Assembly (NCBI GenBank): GCA_949358305.1
Contig: OX442317.1
Location: forward strand, 558,001-622,000
DNA: 64,000 bases
Direction: 5' to 3'
Source: Strigamia acuminata
Taxonomy: Eukaryota > Arthropoda > Chilopoda > Geophilomorpha > Linotaeniidae
The notes beneath the pieces were generated by a model. That model worked only from the letters and a program-made list of their open reading frames with translations, did no database searches and was not told the DNA's origin. The position numbers and the translations under genes are program-made. This document shows positions 45,001 through 56,110 of this stretch, in pieces; position 1 is the stretch's first letter; each line of letters starts with the position of its first letter.

Positions 45001-48000
45001 TGAAGGCATGAGAGCTAGACTTCAATGTGTCGTGAGTGAAGGAGACTCACCGATTACGATTCATTGGCTCAAAGACAATGCTGTAATTCCAAATGAATTA
45101 GACATTAAAATACAACAGATCGATGAATTTTCAAGCATCCTTAATATAGGACAAGTAACTCCTAAACATAATGGCAACTACACTTGCAAAGCAAAAAATG
45201 CAGCAATAACCGTGGAACATTCAGCCGTATTAAATGTCAATGGTAATGGTTTTTTTTTCTTGTATTTTGTCTTGCAGTTCCTCCAAAGATCATTCCTTTT
45301 GCCTTTGTGGATGATCAATTCTACAAAGGAATGCGTGCACATATCACTTGCGCTGTGAGCCAAGGAGATCCGCCGTTGACATTTCAATGGTTAAAAGACG
45401 ATCGCCCGATCCCAACTTCTTTGCAAGATGTGGCAACGCGTCAATACGACCAGTATACGAGTTCTCTTAGTATTGAGAGTGTGTCTTCCGGACATACGGG
45501 AAATTACACGTGTGTTGTATCAAATCGGGCGGTGACAGTCAGCCACACGGCGCAACTTCTGGTTCACGGTAAATAATCAATTCATTGATTTAATCCATTC
45601 GGGGGTTTCTTTTTCAGTTACGCCCAGGATCATTTCTTTCTCGTTTCAAGACAAATCTGTGGTGGAAGGCGGACAAGCGAGGGTTATGTGTGGGCTAGTT
45701 GAGGGAGATGCTCCTGTCACTTTTACTTGGTTGAAAGATGGACTGCCAATAGAGCAAAACGATATCGAAATTTCTCGAGTTGTTGATAACTACTCAATCC
45801 TCTCCATCCACAGCGTAACCCGTGGCCACACAGGAAACTACACGTGTGTGGCTACTAACCGCGCTACCAGTTCGCAATTCAATGCCACCTTAATAGTTAA
45901 TGGTAATTGCTAATGAAACTGTTTCAATTCTTTTCAGCTGCCCCAAAAATCATTCCATTCTCCTTCCACGATGGTCAATTATTCGAGGGAGTTTTAGTGA
46001 AAGTTACGTGCGTAGTCTATCAGGGAGACCTCCCAATTACTATAAAATGGCTGAAAGATAACCAACCGTTATCCAATCTCGACGGTGTTAATGTCCGACA
46101 AGTTGATCAATTTTCCAGTATGCTAACCATAGAGAAAGTGCAACAAATTCACAGTGGCAACTACACTTGCACAGCGACAAACTCTGCAGCCTCAGCCAGC
46201 TCGACGGCAATCAAGTGATTAGTATTTTGTTTTCTTATATTTTGCAGTCCCTCCAAAAATTGTTCCATTCACATTCCAAGATGGGCATTTGCTCGAGGGC
46301 ATGTTAGTTCGTGTGTCTTGTGTAGTCAGCCGAGGAGATCTTCCATTGAATATAACCTGGCTCAAAGACAATAAAATTGCTTCCCAACAACCTTTTGTTA
46401 GCGTGCATAACTTAGACGATTACTCCAGTGTCCTGTCTATTGACCCAGTGACTAAGAAACATGATGGCAATTACACATGTGTTGCTAAAAACATGGCTGG
46501 AACTGACACATTCGTTGCATCAATAATTGTTAATGGTAAATTATTCTTTCATGAGTCTAAAAACCCAAGCACCCATGCAGTTAAAGTAGTTATGTTGCCA
46601 TTAGGGATTGCAGTACCGGTTTCAGTATCGGTTCCAGTACCGGTATTGGTACCGGGATTCAGTACCAGTCTTGGTATCGAGGTTTTTTTCTGTCGGTACT
46701 GAGGGGCCGGTATCAGTACCGTAAGCTTTTCTTGGTACCGGAACCGTCCCTCACACCGGAACCGGAACCGGTACTTTCCATCATCATAAACAACACAACA
46801 ACGCCACCTACTACCAGCATTTCTAATGATTTAGGTGGTGACAAATTTTATTTCACTCGTTATTTACTCCTTTTAAATTAACTTGGAAATAGTAATAATG
46901 GCAAATGGCTGAACTAGAACAACAAGCATTTGAATATTGCACAAAAAAGAGTTGTACTAAATTTCCAAATCTTGTGCCACAACTTTAAACCCCAATATCT
47001 CAACAACCTGACCACGAATTTTTTTATTTAAAAAACCAAACGATATAGAGGACCTTCTTCTCTACAAACCATAAAAGGCAGAACACTCTACTGCTCTTGG
47101 TTTTCGAGCGGCGACTGTTTGAATTTGGCGCAACTGAAATTACAAAACCCAAATCTTCCAAGTTTTTAGCATTTTTGATTTCAGCGTTTTTGATTTGAGG
47201 GTTGTTGTTTTCCGCATTTTTGTAATTCATTAGGCGCGTTCAATTTCAAAATGATAATCCGATTCTCTCGATTATCTGGATTTTCACTACCGGAAATGAT
47301 GCAAAACGCGTCATATTTTAGAGAATCGGATTTTCGAAAAACCGATTCTCATAATCCACGTGTGGGGTGGATTCTTTGGATTTTGACTCGATTTGACTCG
47401 TTTTTCTGGCGGCCATTTTGTAACTGAATAGATCGGTGGTGGAAGCACATGCAAAAATGTAAGTTTATTTAAATTATTATTATTATTATTAATTTAAGAA
47501 CGGGGAATCGACCAAACACCCGCCGCATTCGATCGCACAAATGCGGCGTGTGTTTGGGCACATTTTCCCCACCGAATGCGGCGTGTGTTTGGGCGCATTT
47601 TCCCCACCGAATGCGGCGTGTGTTAGGGCGCATTTTCCCTACCGAATGCGGCCGAAGTTTGGGCGCATTTGCCTCACCGAATGTGGCCGATGTTCGGGCG
47701 CATTCGCCCCACCGAATGCAACCGATATTTGGGCGGATTTGCCCCAGCGGGCTCCCCAGCGGGCTCCCCAGCGGGCTCCCCAGCGGGCTCCCCAGCGGGC
47801 TCCCCAGCGGGCTCCCCAGCGGGCTCCCCAGCGGGCTCCCCAGCGGGCTCCCCAGCGGGCTCCCCAGCGGGCTCCCCAGCGGGCTCCCCAGCGGGCTCCC
47901 CAGCGGGCTCCCCAGCGGGCTCCCCAGCGGGCTCCCCAGCGGGCTCCCCAGCGGGCTCCCCAGCGGGCTCCCCAGCGGGCTCCCCAGCGGGCTCCCCAGC

Positions 48001-51000
48001 GGGCTCCCCAGCGGGCTCCCCAGCGGGCTCCCCAGCGGGCTCCCCAGCGGGCTCCCCAGCGGGCTCCCCAGCGGGCTCCCCAGCGGGCTCCCCAGCGGGC
48101 TCCCCAGCGGGCTCCCCAGCGGGCTCCCCAGCGGGCTCCCCAGCGGGCTCCCCAGCGGGCTCCCCAGCGGGCTCCCCAGCGGGCTCCCCAGCGGGCTCCC
48201 CAGCGGGCTCCCCAGCGGGCTCCCCAGCGGGCTCCCCAGCGGGCTCCCCAGCGGGCTCCCCAGCGGGCTCCCCAGCGGGCTCCCCAGCGGGCTCCCCAGC
48301 GGGCTCCCCAGCGGGCTCCCCAGCGGGCTCCCCAGCGGGCTCCCCAGCGGGCTCCCCAGCGGGCTCCCCAGCGGGCTCCCCAGCGGGCTCCCCAGCGGGC
48401 TCCCCAGCGGGCTCCCCAGCGGGCTCCCCAGCGGGCTCCCCAGCGGGCTCCCCAGCGGGCTCCCCAGCGGGCTCCCCAGCGGGCTCCCCAGCGGGCTCCC
48501 CAGCGGGCTCCCCAGCGGGCTCCCCAGCGGGCTCCCCAGCGGGCTCCCCAGCGGGCTCCCCAGCGGGCTCCCCAGCGGGCTCCCCAGCGGGCTCCCCAGC
48601 GGGCTCCCCAGCGGGCTCCCCAGCGGGCTCCCCAGCGGGCTCCCCAGCGGGCTCCCCAGCGGGCTCCCCAGCGGGCTCCCCAGCGGGCTCCCCAGCGGGC
48701 TCCCCAGCGGGCTCCCCAGCGGGCTCCCCAGCGGGCTCCCCAGCGGGCTCCCCAGCGGGCTCCCCAGCGGGCTCCCCAGCGGGCTCCCCAGCGGGCTCCC
48801 CAGCGGGCTCCCCAGCGGGCTCCCCAGCGGGCTCCCCAGCGGGCTCCCCAGCGGGCTCCCCAGCGGGCTCCCCAGCGGGCTCCCCAGCGGGCTCCCCAGC
48901 GGGCTCCCCAGCGGGCTCCCCAGCGGGCTCCCCAGCGGGCTCCCCAGCGGGCTCCCCAGCGGGCTCCCCAGCGGGCTCCCCAGCGGGCTCCCCAGCGGGC
49001 TCCCCAGCGGGCTCCCCAGCGGGCTCCCCAGCGGGCTCCCCAGCGGGCTCCCCAGCGGGCTCCCCAGCGGGCTCCCCAGCGGGCTCCCCAGCGGGCTCCC
49101 CAGCGGGCTCCCCAGCGGGCTCCCCAGCGGGCTCCCCAGCGGGCTCCCCAGCGGGCTCCCCAATGTTTAAGTGTCTGCTGCTCAAAAACTAAGAGGGTTA
49201 GAGTGTTGTGCCTTTTAGGGTTTGTAGAGAAGAAGGTCCTTTACATCATTTAGTTTTTTTAATAAAAAAACTGATCAATTTGTTGAGATGTTGGGGTTTG
49301 AAGTTGTGGCACCAGATTTGGAAATTTAGTACAAGTCTTTTTTGTGCCATATTCAAATGCTTGCTGCTCGAAAACTAAGAGGAGTAGAGACTTGTGCTGT
49401 TCATGGTTTGTTTAGGAGAAAGTCCTCTATCTTTTCGTGTAAACACCATTGAAATCCTTGGTAAAAAAAAATTGGGATTTGTTCTATCTGTAGTTTGGGC
49501 AAATGTGAAGGTGTTGCAAACTTCAGCCTGGTGAATAAATTGTAGTACTACAGTATTATCTAATTATACATGACAAATAAATATTTTTGTTGAAAAATAG
49601 ATTGACTATCCAGAACCGGTATCAATACCGGTGCCAGTACCGCTTTCGGTAGTAGTACCGACCCCAATACCGGTGCCCATTTTTCATTCGGGACCGGAAC
49701 CGAATATAGTACCGGAAAAAAATTTCAGTACCGAATACCGGTACCATGAAAACCGTCCGGTACTGCAATCCCTAGTTGCCATGCTATTACTTTATTACAC
49801 ATTAGGTTCTAGGCAGAATTTTCACATCAAGAGTGAACTCTCTTTTAATTATACAGTACCGTATATAAAAACATGCTAATATAGTAAAACCCTGGTTCTT
49901 AACCTTGGAAACAGTCGGCACCCGTTCACTTTTAAAATCTGTGCTCGCACCCCTTTTCAAAGCAAAAAACTTTTTCTAATTTATTTACTGGTGACACTTA
50001 AGGGCCACTTAAAGGGCAGGAGGTTTAGCAGGGCCTTAGGAACCCTGAAAAAATTATTTTTGGTGACAAATAATTAAATTTCTGAGGAAATCTGAAAGTG
50101 CTGGGTCGCTCTCAGCATGGGGACTTAGTCTGGGGCCTGAAAATCTGATGTCTGAGTCGGCCCTGACCACGTATCTGTATAAATAAAAATCTTAAATCAT
50201 CGAAAGTTTTTCATCGATTGCTTTGAAATTTTGACACAACGTTGCATTCGAATAGGTGCGTGTTTTTATATACCGACTATATAGACTGAACCACAGCAAC
50301 GTGTGGCCGGGTACAGCTAGTATTAAATATTTTTCCAGGGTGGCCTCGCAGTCCCAGGGAATGCGTGTAAGAAGATATTATTTGTATCAAAAGTTCTCCA
50401 AATTTGAATCTTAACAAATTGCAGACAAAAAATTAAGTAGAAAATAATCTAACTTTGTAGGAGCTTCATGACTACTTTTGTTTTAACGTGCTTTTAAGTT
50501 TAAAAAATGTACCTAATGTGATTTTTTAATCTACTTATTCAGAATTACCAAAGTGGGTTGTCCAACCCAGTGACACTAAAGTTCCAATTAGAAGTTCAAC
50601 TACCATTCCTTGCATAACAACAGGATTTCCAAAACCAACAACTACTTGGTACAAAGTAGAAGGTTGTTTAAACTAAACCACCGCACGAAAACTCGCACAA
50701 TATTAGTATTTCGTTACAATTTTAGGATCAAATATTCGCGGGAAGAAAAATTTAGTTCAAAATGGAAATGGCTACAAGCTGTCGGCAAATGGATCACTTC
50801 ACATTGAAAACGTCAACATGCAGCACGCTGGATATTATATCTGTGTGTCAAACAACACAATCGGAAGCATTAGTGAAATGGCTCTCCTTTCAATCAGTTG
50901 TAAGTGGCTAAATGACTCAATCACATAAAATCATAACAAATAAAATTTATTTTTTAGCAGTTCCTCCTCAACTACACAAAAAAATTCAAAATGACACCGT

Positions 51001-54000
51001 TAAAAATGGCGATTCAGTGCATTTTAAATGCATTGCGCACGGAGATAAACCCATGACATTTGCTTGGTACATCAATGGCCAACTGAAAAATGTGAGTAAT
51101 GGAAATAACGGGTAAGTCCACACAAGATCCGTACAGTAAAAATCAATCAATCACTCATCCCAACTCACTTCAAGGTATCTCATAAAGCAATCGCACGATA
51201 TTGCGAGTGAAACCTCAGAGTTTGCTATAATGAAAGCGGGTCGGCAAGATTCAACAAACTTCATGTGCAGTGTGCAAAACTCCTACGGTGCGGAGAATGC
51301 TACATTCAACTTGCTGGTTTTAGGTTTGAATTTATTTATGGAACCACCTGCTCATCCTAACTAATATTTGATCATTACAGAGAAGCCCGACGCACCCGGT
51401 GATATCAAAATAATCGAAGTGAATAATCGCACGGTGGTAATAGGCTGGGCGGCACCATTCGATGGAAACAACCCGATCAATAAATTCATTTTGCAGTATA
51501 AACTTACAACTGGTAAACAAACAATTACAATAGAAAATACAAAATCTGATAATCCGATTCTGATAGACAATTGGGAGCTAGGAACTCGAAACTTGACCCT
51601 TCCAGGGCGCAAATTGCAATCTGCAATCAGTAATTTGAAGCCGTCAGCAAATTATCACGTTCGGATAATTGCTGGTAATGAGATGGGACTAGGATTACCC
51701 AGTGAGGAAATAGAAGTTCTGATGCCTGATCAAGGTATTGCGTGATTCAAAAACGTTGAGACGTATTGTAAAATGCTTAATTATAGCACCAGCTGGACCT
51801 CCTTTAAATGTGAATGCCATTGCAACTGATTCAAATAGCTTAAAAGTATCATGGGAGGTAACAACAAACAAAAATCCACACTTCCTCCACAGTTGTTACT
51901 TATAGTTTTCAAACAATAGGCTCCTCACGTACAGCTCAGAAATGGCATCATCAAGGGATACAACATTGGCTATAAAATTGCGAGTTCGTCCGGCGCTTAT
52001 CAGTTTCGCATGTTGGAAGTTCCCGAAGATTACACGGCCACTCTCTCGCTGCCCATCAATGACCTCCACAAGTTCACTCAATACAGCGTCGTTGTTCAGG
52101 CTTTCAATGCTGGCGGAAAAGGACCGTTGTCGAAACAAGTGATCGCTGTCACTTCGGAGAGCAGTTGAGACTCGTGACCTCACCATTGTAACTGAGTATT
52201 TAAAGTTTATGTTCTAGTTCCAACGAAACCACCTCAAGACATCAAGTGTTCGGTGCTGTCATCGCAAAGCATTCATCTCACTTGGCACCCACCCCCGTTG
52301 GCGAGCATTCACGGGATGCTGCAAGGATTTAAAGTGATTTACAAACCAGTCACTGACCAGAGTAAGTGTGTTCAAAAGTATTGAAAAAAATATTTCCAAG
52401 GAGTAATTTTCATTGAATAGAGAATGTAGTACCTGAAGTTAAAACAACAGACACGTCGACCAAAGTGACACTCCAAAATTTAGAAAAATTCACAAATTAC
52501 AGCGTACAAATCTCAGCAACGACTCGAAGGGGAGAAGGAGTTAAGAGCGAATCAATTTACTGCAGAACATTCGAAGCCAGTATTTACGACAGATTTGACA
52601 ATGTTTGCTCTAAATTTAATTCAATATTGCACCTCAGTTCCAGACATTCCTTCCGATGTGAAAGTATTGCCAGTGTCTGCTCAATCAGTTATCGTTGCCT
52701 GGAAAGCTCCAACTCAACCGAACGGCATCATCACTAAATACACAGTTTACGTTCAACCGTCCAGAGCAGCCAAAGAGGTAATAAATGACAAAAGTAAAAT
52801 TCATATTTCATTAATATGAAAATGCCACTTGTAGGAAAATGTGAAGAAGCACACTGTTGGTGGAAATACAACTTTCTACGAAATAAAAAATTTAAAACAA
52901 AGCGAGACGTACCAATTCTGGGTAACGGCTTCCACCGTGATTGGAGAAAGCGCTAAAAGTCGAATTGTATCCCAATCACCGAGCAGCAAATTACGTGAGT
53001 TCAGTATTTAGGCCTGTCAATATGTACCATTGATTCTATACTATTTATTAGGTGCTGCAAAGGTCGCAGGGTTTGGAAGCTCCCTCGTCATCAGCCAAGG
53101 GGAAGATGTTCTCCTTCCTTGTAAAAGTGTTGGATTGCCGACACCGCAACAGCGCTGGATGAGTAAGAATTAAACATTTCTTATAAACGATTTATAAATT
53201 TCATTTAAATTTTTGGGAGTGGAAATATTTTCGATATGGATCATAAACGTACAACTTTAGCTGATGGATCCCTCCTTATCAAAGACACGGACGAGTTGGA
53301 TTCGGATAACTATACATGTCACGTGCAGAATGAACATGGACACGATTATATCACTTACAGCGTAATAGTACAATGTGAGAAAACTAAAACACCTAAAATG
53401 AACACCCAACGAAAAATACAAATACAAATTGTTATCCTTCTTAAGCGGCCCCTGGAACTCCGTTTGTCGAAATTTCCTTAATTACAACTTCGTCTATTGA
53501 CATCCAGTGGAACGTTGAAACAAATGGCGGCAGCCCAGTACTTGGTAATATAAAATAAAAAAAATTCAATACCACCCCCAGTGTGTACTCATATTTACCA
53601 TACAAAATTTTACAGGATATAAATTGTACTACAAACATGATCACAGCGAATGGCAGTTAATCGATTTAGATGCAGCTACAAATTCCTTCCACTTGGACGG
53701 TCTCCACTGTGGAACTAAATATCAGTTGTACATGATAGCGTATAACAAATTGGGACAAGGAAAAGCCACCCACGTGATTGCCACTGCAACCAAAGGAGGA
53801 GGTAAACATTAACATCTAAACTAATATTCTTTTCAATTGATGCATTATTACTCCCAGTTCCGACCTCTCCATCCAAATCATCTTTGATCGAAGACGGATC
53901 AAATTATGTCATCCTCAATCTGGATTCGTGGTTCGTTGATAAATGCCCCATCAAATACTTCGTCGTTGAATACAAAACTCGCACTTCCGTCCAATGGACT

Positions 54001-55220
54001 CTGCTGTCGGACGACGTGAATCCGGACAAACACAAGATCACTCTGCCCAATTTAGCACCGGCAACTTGGTACAATTTGAGAATGATCACTCACAGCAGTG
54101 CAGGCACCGCGGCAGCCGAATACACTTTTGCCACTCTGACGATTGACGGGGGTAAATAAAACGGAAAACTAATAACACCCATCATTCATTCTATCTTTTC
54201 AGCAACTATAATGCCCGCAACAATGTCCGACGACGCCGGTATCAGACCAATTGCATTCAAGTTTGAACTCAAACACGTAATCGCGGTCACCTCCGGTACC
54301 TTAATACTCATCCTGATTGTAGTGATTGTGTGGATTTGCAACCAAACAACTAAATCCAAGAAAAGTCACCGCCGAAAGTCTGGTCCCAAATTCTTCCCCC
54401 AATCCGAATGCGGAAGTGACACCACCTACAATGGCACATATTGCACCTATGGGCCGGGAAAAGCAACTTTTCCAAATACACGTACGTGATAAACAAAATG
54501 CAATTGCCTTTCGTAATTATTCAAATTGCAGTGAGAAAAGGAGATGTAGCTCCATACGCAACCGGTCATTTCTCGGATCACTACCAAGCCGAAGAACTCG
54601 CGATGCTTAATTCGAATCATCCGATGATGGGTCTCGGCAACATGATGGCTGCAACGGTATTTTAATCCCTTTTCAATTTCGCCTTTTCAATTTAAATTTA
54701 AAAAATCCAAATGCAAATATACGTAGCATTCAATATATTACAGACAGTCCCCTTCTATCCGCAGGGCCGTACCAGTATCCCACCAGGAGGAATGAGTAAA
54801 TAAAATATAACGTAATAAATACCTAACATTTAAAAACACCGAATTTTTCTTTATAATTTAGGCGCCGCCGAATTCGCTCACTTTCAAGCACAAAACCAAG
54901 CATTTGCTACCGCTCCACCGATGTCCGATTGCTACGGCGGAAACTGCTCTTACCCAATTAAAAGCCACGCTACACCTCAACACAAAATGGATGCCATTAC
55001 ACCTCCTCCTCCTCCTCCACCACTCCCAACTCAAGAGTAAGTTTTTAAATTACTAAAATAAAATTCCTCTATTTCTTGTATTTTGTTTAGAGCTGTCGAG
55101 ACTACATTCACATTTCCCTCTCTGCCCGAAGCAGCTGCAGCAGCTGCTAAGGAAAAGGCTCAAAAGGGAGACAAGTACGATGCTCCATGGGATGCAAAAC
55201 GTACTCAAAATGTCGATTAG
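42082..55220 (+). CDS. Dscam: Down syndrome cell adhesion molecule, full-length canonical Dscam
   Basis: Immunoglobulin-superfamily receptor for homophilic neurite recognition and, in arthropods, immunity. Exon 1 (42082-42139) encodes a signal peptide, MGFFSNSRVLIILMTTFCKG, and joins in phase 1 to Ig1 at 42538 (LEFINEPPFRVEFSNSTG). Then: Ig2 (about 42911-43300, split), Ig3 (about 43366-43724), Ig4 (about 43790-44030), Ig5 (about 44092-44387), Ig6 (about 44449-44780), five tandem Ig7 exons (44955-46535), Ig8 (about 50543-50900, split), Ig9 (about 50959-51323), FN3-1 to FN3-4 (about 51381-52993), Ig10 (about 53052-53374), FN3-5 and FN3-6 (about 53446-54152), TM helix HVIAVTSGTLILILIVVIVW in 54202-54482, and cytoplasmic exons with a PPPPPPPLP run, ending TQNVD at 55220. 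Domain order equals canonical Dscam. The Ig7-Ig8 intron (46536-50542) carries a hAT-like element. It could alternatively be one of several Dscam paralogues. Confidence 0.92.
44955..46535 (+). other. Tandem array of five Ig7 exons in Dscam (candidate mutually exclusive exons)
   Basis: Exons 44955-45242, 45278-45568, 45618-45902, 45938-46214 and 46248-46535 each encode one whole Ig domain of the same type. Each starts PPKI/APKI...PFSFQ, has C..SxGDxPxTxxWLKD in the middle, and contains G-NYTC followed by V-NG. Four have lengths divisible by three (288, 291, 285, 288) with phase-1 ends, so any one can replace another. The separating introns are 35, 49, 35 and 33 nt, shorter than the usual 50-70 nt here. 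In insect Dscam1 the Ig7 position (exon 9) is a mutually exclusive cluster; the same arrangement is inferred here. Inclusion of all in series remains possible. Confidence 0.8.
45938..46214 (+). pseudogene. Fourth Ig7 exon, probably non-functional
   Basis: Encodes an otherwise good Ig domain (PFSFHDGQLFEGVLVKVTC...HSGNYTCTATN). Its end differs from the other four: instead of ...VNG followed by GTAA, it reads STAIK then a stop, and the only nearby GT (46215) gives a 277-nt exon (3n+1). Use of that donor would frameshift everything downstream. It could be dead, or a regulated poison exon. Confidence 0.6.
47541..47750 (+). repeat. 35-bp tandem repeat, six units
   Basis: Units start at 47541, 47576, 47611, 47646, 47681 and 47716, core ATGCGGC..GTTTGGGCGCATTT. 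Divergence increases towards the right, and the last unit runs into the 12-bp repeat, whose first copies extend its CCCCAGCGG end. Confidence 0.9.
47745..49162 (+). repeat. 12-bp GC-rich minisatellite, about 118 copies
   Basis: Unit GGGCTCCCCAGC repeated for about 1,418 bp with no variant that I can see. The unit is 10/12 G+C in an AT-rich region. Because 12 is a multiple of three and the unit has no stop, long open frames appear on both strands (repeats such as PAGS, SGLP, QRAP, GSPL, GEPA). These are artefacts of the repeat, not genes. Homogeneity implies very recent expansion or assembly extension of a shorter array. Confidence 0.95.
49783..50173. other. Intronic TE-derived debris
   Basis: Dscam intron sequence containing CCCTGGTTCTTAACCTTGG (about 49890-49908), similar to hAT-type terminal sequences, but no matching right end was found. 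No coding signal. Confidence 0.35.
50174..50320 (+). mobile_element. Short non-autonomous Helitron-like element, 147 bp
   Basis: Begins TCTGTATAAATAAAAATCTT and ends GGCCGGGTACAGCTAG, that is 5' TC and 3' CTAG, inserted between A and T as Helitrons do. Just before the end is a small CCAC...GTGG hairpin. This GTGGCCGGGTACAGCTAGT ending is characteristic of arthropod Helitron families (from memory; not searched). Confidence 0.6.
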
Positions 55221-55559
55221 AATTTCTACCACTGCTTATTCCAATTTTAAATTCCTGAATAATGTGAGTAAATTAGTTGAATTAAAGCTTTCTCTGTGAT
55301 GTCAAGTTAGCGAAGTAAAACAATTTTGTGCGATAGTTAGCATTTAATACGTTAGTTTATTTATTATAACTATTTATTGTAATGTTCGTAATCTGAATTT
55401 AACTGTTAGCAGAATTTTTCAACATTTTTTACTAGTGAATTTATATGTAGATGATGTTCGTTTATATTCATGTAGTAGCAGAAATTCAATAGTTACACGA
55501 ATTAAAAGAACTGTTCCAAATTTCAACTTTTTCTATGCAAATTTTGTGCCAATTGTAGG

Positions 55560-55660
55560 AAAGGATTCTACAGTATTGGTCAGATCTCACTCGAGTATTA
55601 ATTAAACTCATGACCACTTTCTGTAAGGGTAAGTCGTACCATTTGCTTGTTCTAAATCGT
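55560..55660 (+). pseudogene. Relic first exon of a further Dscam copy
   Basis: The sequence around ATGACCACTTTCTGTAAGGG (about 55611-55630) with its GTAAGTCGTACC donor repeats the signal-peptide exon of the intact Dscam (42082-42139) and its flanks. The initiating ATG and most of the signal peptide coding part are deleted relative to 42050-42110. Nothing else of a third gene follows. Confidence 0.75.
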
Positions 55661-55778
55661 TAAAATCACCAAACTAATCGGGCCACGACTTTCGACGAGC
55701 ATCCGTGCAAAAGTTCGTTGTATTCTTTATTTTTCGTTTTAATTTGTCGTTTTCAAGATTGTCTGATGATTTTCATCG

Positions 55779-56012
55779 CTATACCGTAACGGCACTCGCT
55801 CTTACAATTGCATCTTTCCATTTCTGCGTTCAATTTTCTCTCTAGTATCTAGAGTTTGTTACCAGGTGCCGTTGTCAACAGTCTCTTCTTGTTGCACTTT
55901 ATTATCTCGAAAAATTAAATTTCTTGTTTTCTAGATTGTTGCAATGGAGAAAGAAGAAAGCACCGACGGAATAATACCAATGTTTGTATCATTCTCTTAT
56001 GTTTGCCTTTGC
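55779..56012 (-). mobile_element. Second LINE 3'-end fragment
   Basis: Closely matches 37164-37400 in the same orientation (for example CATCGCTATACCGTAA and the CTTGTTTTCTAGATTGTTGC block), with small deletions. It is truncated to about 235 bp. Confidence 0.7.
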
Positions 56013-56110
56013 ATAGATGATCCGATGCTCACGCAAGTTGAGAATATGGGACGTGGGACGAACCCGGATTTTTGTAAAATACACATAATCTGATAGTTCT
56101 ATTTCGGGTC

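Larger units (their letters stand above)
46594..49782. mobile_element. hAT-like foldback transposon, 3.17 kb, with 8-bp target duplications
   Basis: The element spans 46602-49774. Its ends are inverted: TAGGGATTGCAGTACCGG at the left and CCGGTACTGCAATCCCTA at the right, and it is flanked by perfect direct repeats GTTGCCAT (46594-46601 and 49775-49782). An 8-bp target duplication is diagnostic of the hAT superfamily. Long inverted arms continue inward: about 46890-47115 matches the reverse complement of about 49165-49395. Subterminal ACCGG-rich motifs cluster at both ends (46610-46780, 49613-49760). No transposase frame is visible, so it is non-autonomous. The loop carries a 35-bp repeat and a 12-bp minisatellite. 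It lies in the Dscam intron between Ig7 and Ig8. Confidence 0.88.

Noticed and set aside
47469-49253. Five overlapping ORFs of 500-570 codons on both strands (repeats of PAGS, SGLP, QRAP, GSPL, GEPA)
   Set aside because: They are translations of a stop-free 12-bp minisatellite inside a transposon; no start context, splice logic or non-repeat domain supports them.
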